NCBI RefSeq assembly: GCF_007992175.1
Contig: NZ_BJZT01000029.1
Coordinates: forward strand, 1-64,000
Direction of reading: 5' to 3'
DNA: 64,000 nt
Source: Methylobacterium haplocladii
Lineage (GTDB): Bacteria; Pseudomonadota; Alphaproteobacteria; Rhizobiales; Beijerinckiaceae
Numbering within the stretch: position 1 is the stretch's first letter; the number at the start of each line of letters is the position of its first letter. The notes under the pieces were generated by a model. It searched no databases. It was not told where the DNA came from and was given only the letters and a program-made list of their open reading frames with translations. Both the position numbers and the translations under genes were made by a program. This document shows, in pieces, positions 62,905-64,000 of the stretch.

Positions 62905-64000
62905 TTAGTTTCTCATATATGCCAGCAAGGCATCGTTAAAGTGAAGGTGCTCTAAGAGTTTTGGAGGCGGAGCGATTGGCGGACCCTCGATCGGTATGGG
63001 TTGAATAAACGGAGGTCTATCTTCGGTATTCATCTTGAGGTTAAGGGCATATTCGATCTCTTTGGATACCCATTCAGAGTCCGCGGCAGAATGCGACCAA
63101 AACAACAAAAACACGTCGCATTTATCGATTTCTTTATACAATTGTTGGTTCCACCGATCTCCCGGGGCGAGACTCAATACATCTTGAAATATTTCTATTC
63201 CGGCAATCTTGAATGCCTGAACGCGCCGTAAAACCTCCGCTCGATCTTTGGATGCATATGACACAAATGCTCGCTTATAGCGTTGTATTTGTATTTCTTG
63301 TTGAGCGTACTGATTATCTTTTGAAATTTGTTTGCTTATTTTCAATATAAATCGAATTGCTCCAACCGGGACTCCTGAAACCGAAATTCTTATCCGGCCG
63401 ATGCTTTGTGGCATGGTAACAGTTTTTGGGACTGTGACCTCAAATTGAGTGACAACCGGTAGACCTTTCCAAACAATTACGCCGTCTGGTTCCAATATTT
63501 GCAGATGGTCTATCTCCGCTCTAAATTCGACACGCGTGCCAGACGGAATATCAAGTGGAAATGAGAAAACACCTTTCTTTACGGCATCGGGATCAGACAG
63601 TTTGATAAGTTTAGACGCCGCTTTTTCGAAGCCGGGCGAGTAAATGCATACTTGTAAAAGGAAGTCTGTTCCGGCTTGGACCTCGGGCGGACAAAAAACT
63701 GCCGCATCGACCGGGCAAAGATCGATTTCCTTTGGTATACGGTTAGATTTGCGTGCGCTGCGCGCAATGTCAGCTGCTGAATTTCCTGCTGTTTTTGCTG
63801 ATCGACTTGTCTTATTGTCAATTATCTCTTGTGAACGCAAGAACGCTGGGATGTCGAGTTCATCATCGGCCGTCACTCGTGGTTGCGATGTGGATCCGCG
63901 TGTTCCGGGAGAGGATCGCTCTCGAGGATGTGGCCCATCATCCTGAGAAGCATTTTCTTCACGGCGTCCCCCGAAGCCGACACTACTCAGGCGGCCCAAC
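62905..64000 (-). CDS. TIR domain protein with FtsZ-like C-terminal peptide in its N-terminal part (partial, runs off the window)
   Basis: The frame is open from the window edge to 62905; the visible 364 residues lack the true start, since no in-frame ATG occurs in the first 195. In order: a disordered Ser/Arg/Gly/Pro linker (visible residues 1-44); DDELDIPAFLRSQ (45-57, genomic 63829-63867), matching the FtsZ conserved C-terminal peptide; a basic linker; a beta-rich domain (about 94-224); and a TIR domain (about 241-364) with FVSYASKDR, a BB-loop region DVLSLAPGDRW, and SEWVSKEIEYAL, where Glu314 is the likely NADase residue. Base composition is clearly lower in GC than the rest. The whole protein is either an FtsZ-TIR fusion or a TIR effector with a tail mimic. 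Confidence 0.75.
   Translation of the reverse strand, partial: LGRLSSVGFGGRREENASQDDGPHPRERSSPGTRGSTSQPRVTADDELDIPAFLRSQEIIDNKTSRSAKTAGNSAADIARSARKSNRIPKEIDLCPVDAAVFCPPEVQAGTDFLLQVCIYSPGFEKAASKLIKLSDPDAVKKGVFSFPLDIPSGTRVEFRAEIDHLQILEPDGVIVWKGLPVVTQFEVTVPKTVTMPQSIGRIRISVSGVPVGAIRFILKISKQISKDNQYAQQEIQIQRYKRAFVSYASKDRAEVLRRVQAFKIAGIEIFQDVLSLAPGDRWNQQLYKEIDKCDVFLLFWSHSAADSEWVSKEIEYALNLKMNTEDRPPFIQPIPIEGPPIAPPPKLLEHLHFNDALLAYMRN

Overview
The window looks like chromosomal DNA of a Methylobacterium/Methylorubrum-type alphaproteobacterium (Hyphomicrobiales). Most of it is very GC-rich. The gene content fits that group: etfBA beside a 3-hydroxybutyryl-CoA dehydrogenase, tandem flagellins with FlbT, Omp25/RopB-like barrels, a large TIGR02302-type protein, and small DUF-family stress membrane proteins. 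This assignment rests on gene content only; no database search was possible. No rRNA, CRISPR array or intact insertion sequence is visible.

Layout. Positions 1-6 kb hold a GAF protein, the TIGR02302 protein, a PagL-like outer-membrane deacylase and a PduO-type cobalamin adenosyltransferase. Positions 6-11 kb hold a GAF-PAS-PAS hybrid histidine kinase and a large membrane-anchored alpha/beta hydrolase. Positions 11-17 kb hold etfB-etfA-hbd, a quinone oxidoreductase, upp and a PilZ protein. Positions 16.7-20 kb hold two flagellins and flbT. Positions 20-26 kb combine glycogen/trehalose enzymes (glgX, otsA) with a run of small membrane and coiled proteins (nutrient-stress type, holin-X, DUF3618, CsbD/LEA-like). 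Positions 26-32 kb hold pxpBC, a PfkB kinase facing a GntR regulator, uvsE and a small hydrolase. Positions 32-37 kb hold a GST and an aaeXAB-like FUSC efflux set. Positions 37-41 kb hold an operon of O-antigen-ligase-like protein, acyltransferase and GH10 endoxylanase. Positions 41-46 kb hold outer-membrane proteins and glmM. Positions 45-50 kb hold ftsH, tilS, cpoB and pal. Positions 50-55 kb hold an HPt/response-regulator pair, WcbI and GSCFA capsule-type proteins, and hemC. Positions 55-62 kb hold a PLP decarboxylase, flhA, and kpsE/kpsT capsule export genes.

The right end differs from the rest. Immediately after a tRNA-Ser(GGA) gene comes a frameshifted remnant that resembles the N-terminus of a tyrosine recombinase. 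After that, base composition falls visibly, and a gene encoding a beta-rich domain plus a C-terminal TIR domain runs off the window edge. Its N-terminal part carries a near-perfect FtsZ conserved C-terminal peptide inside a low-complexity linker. The simplest reading is a genomic island at tRNA-Ser carrying a TIR effector that is either fused to an FtsZ-like protein or mimics its tail. This is the most unusual feature of the window.

Two palindromic intergenic repeats (42631-42720 and 53637-53762) look like dispersed REP-type elements. Several hairpins act as likely terminators, notably those behind both flagellin genes.
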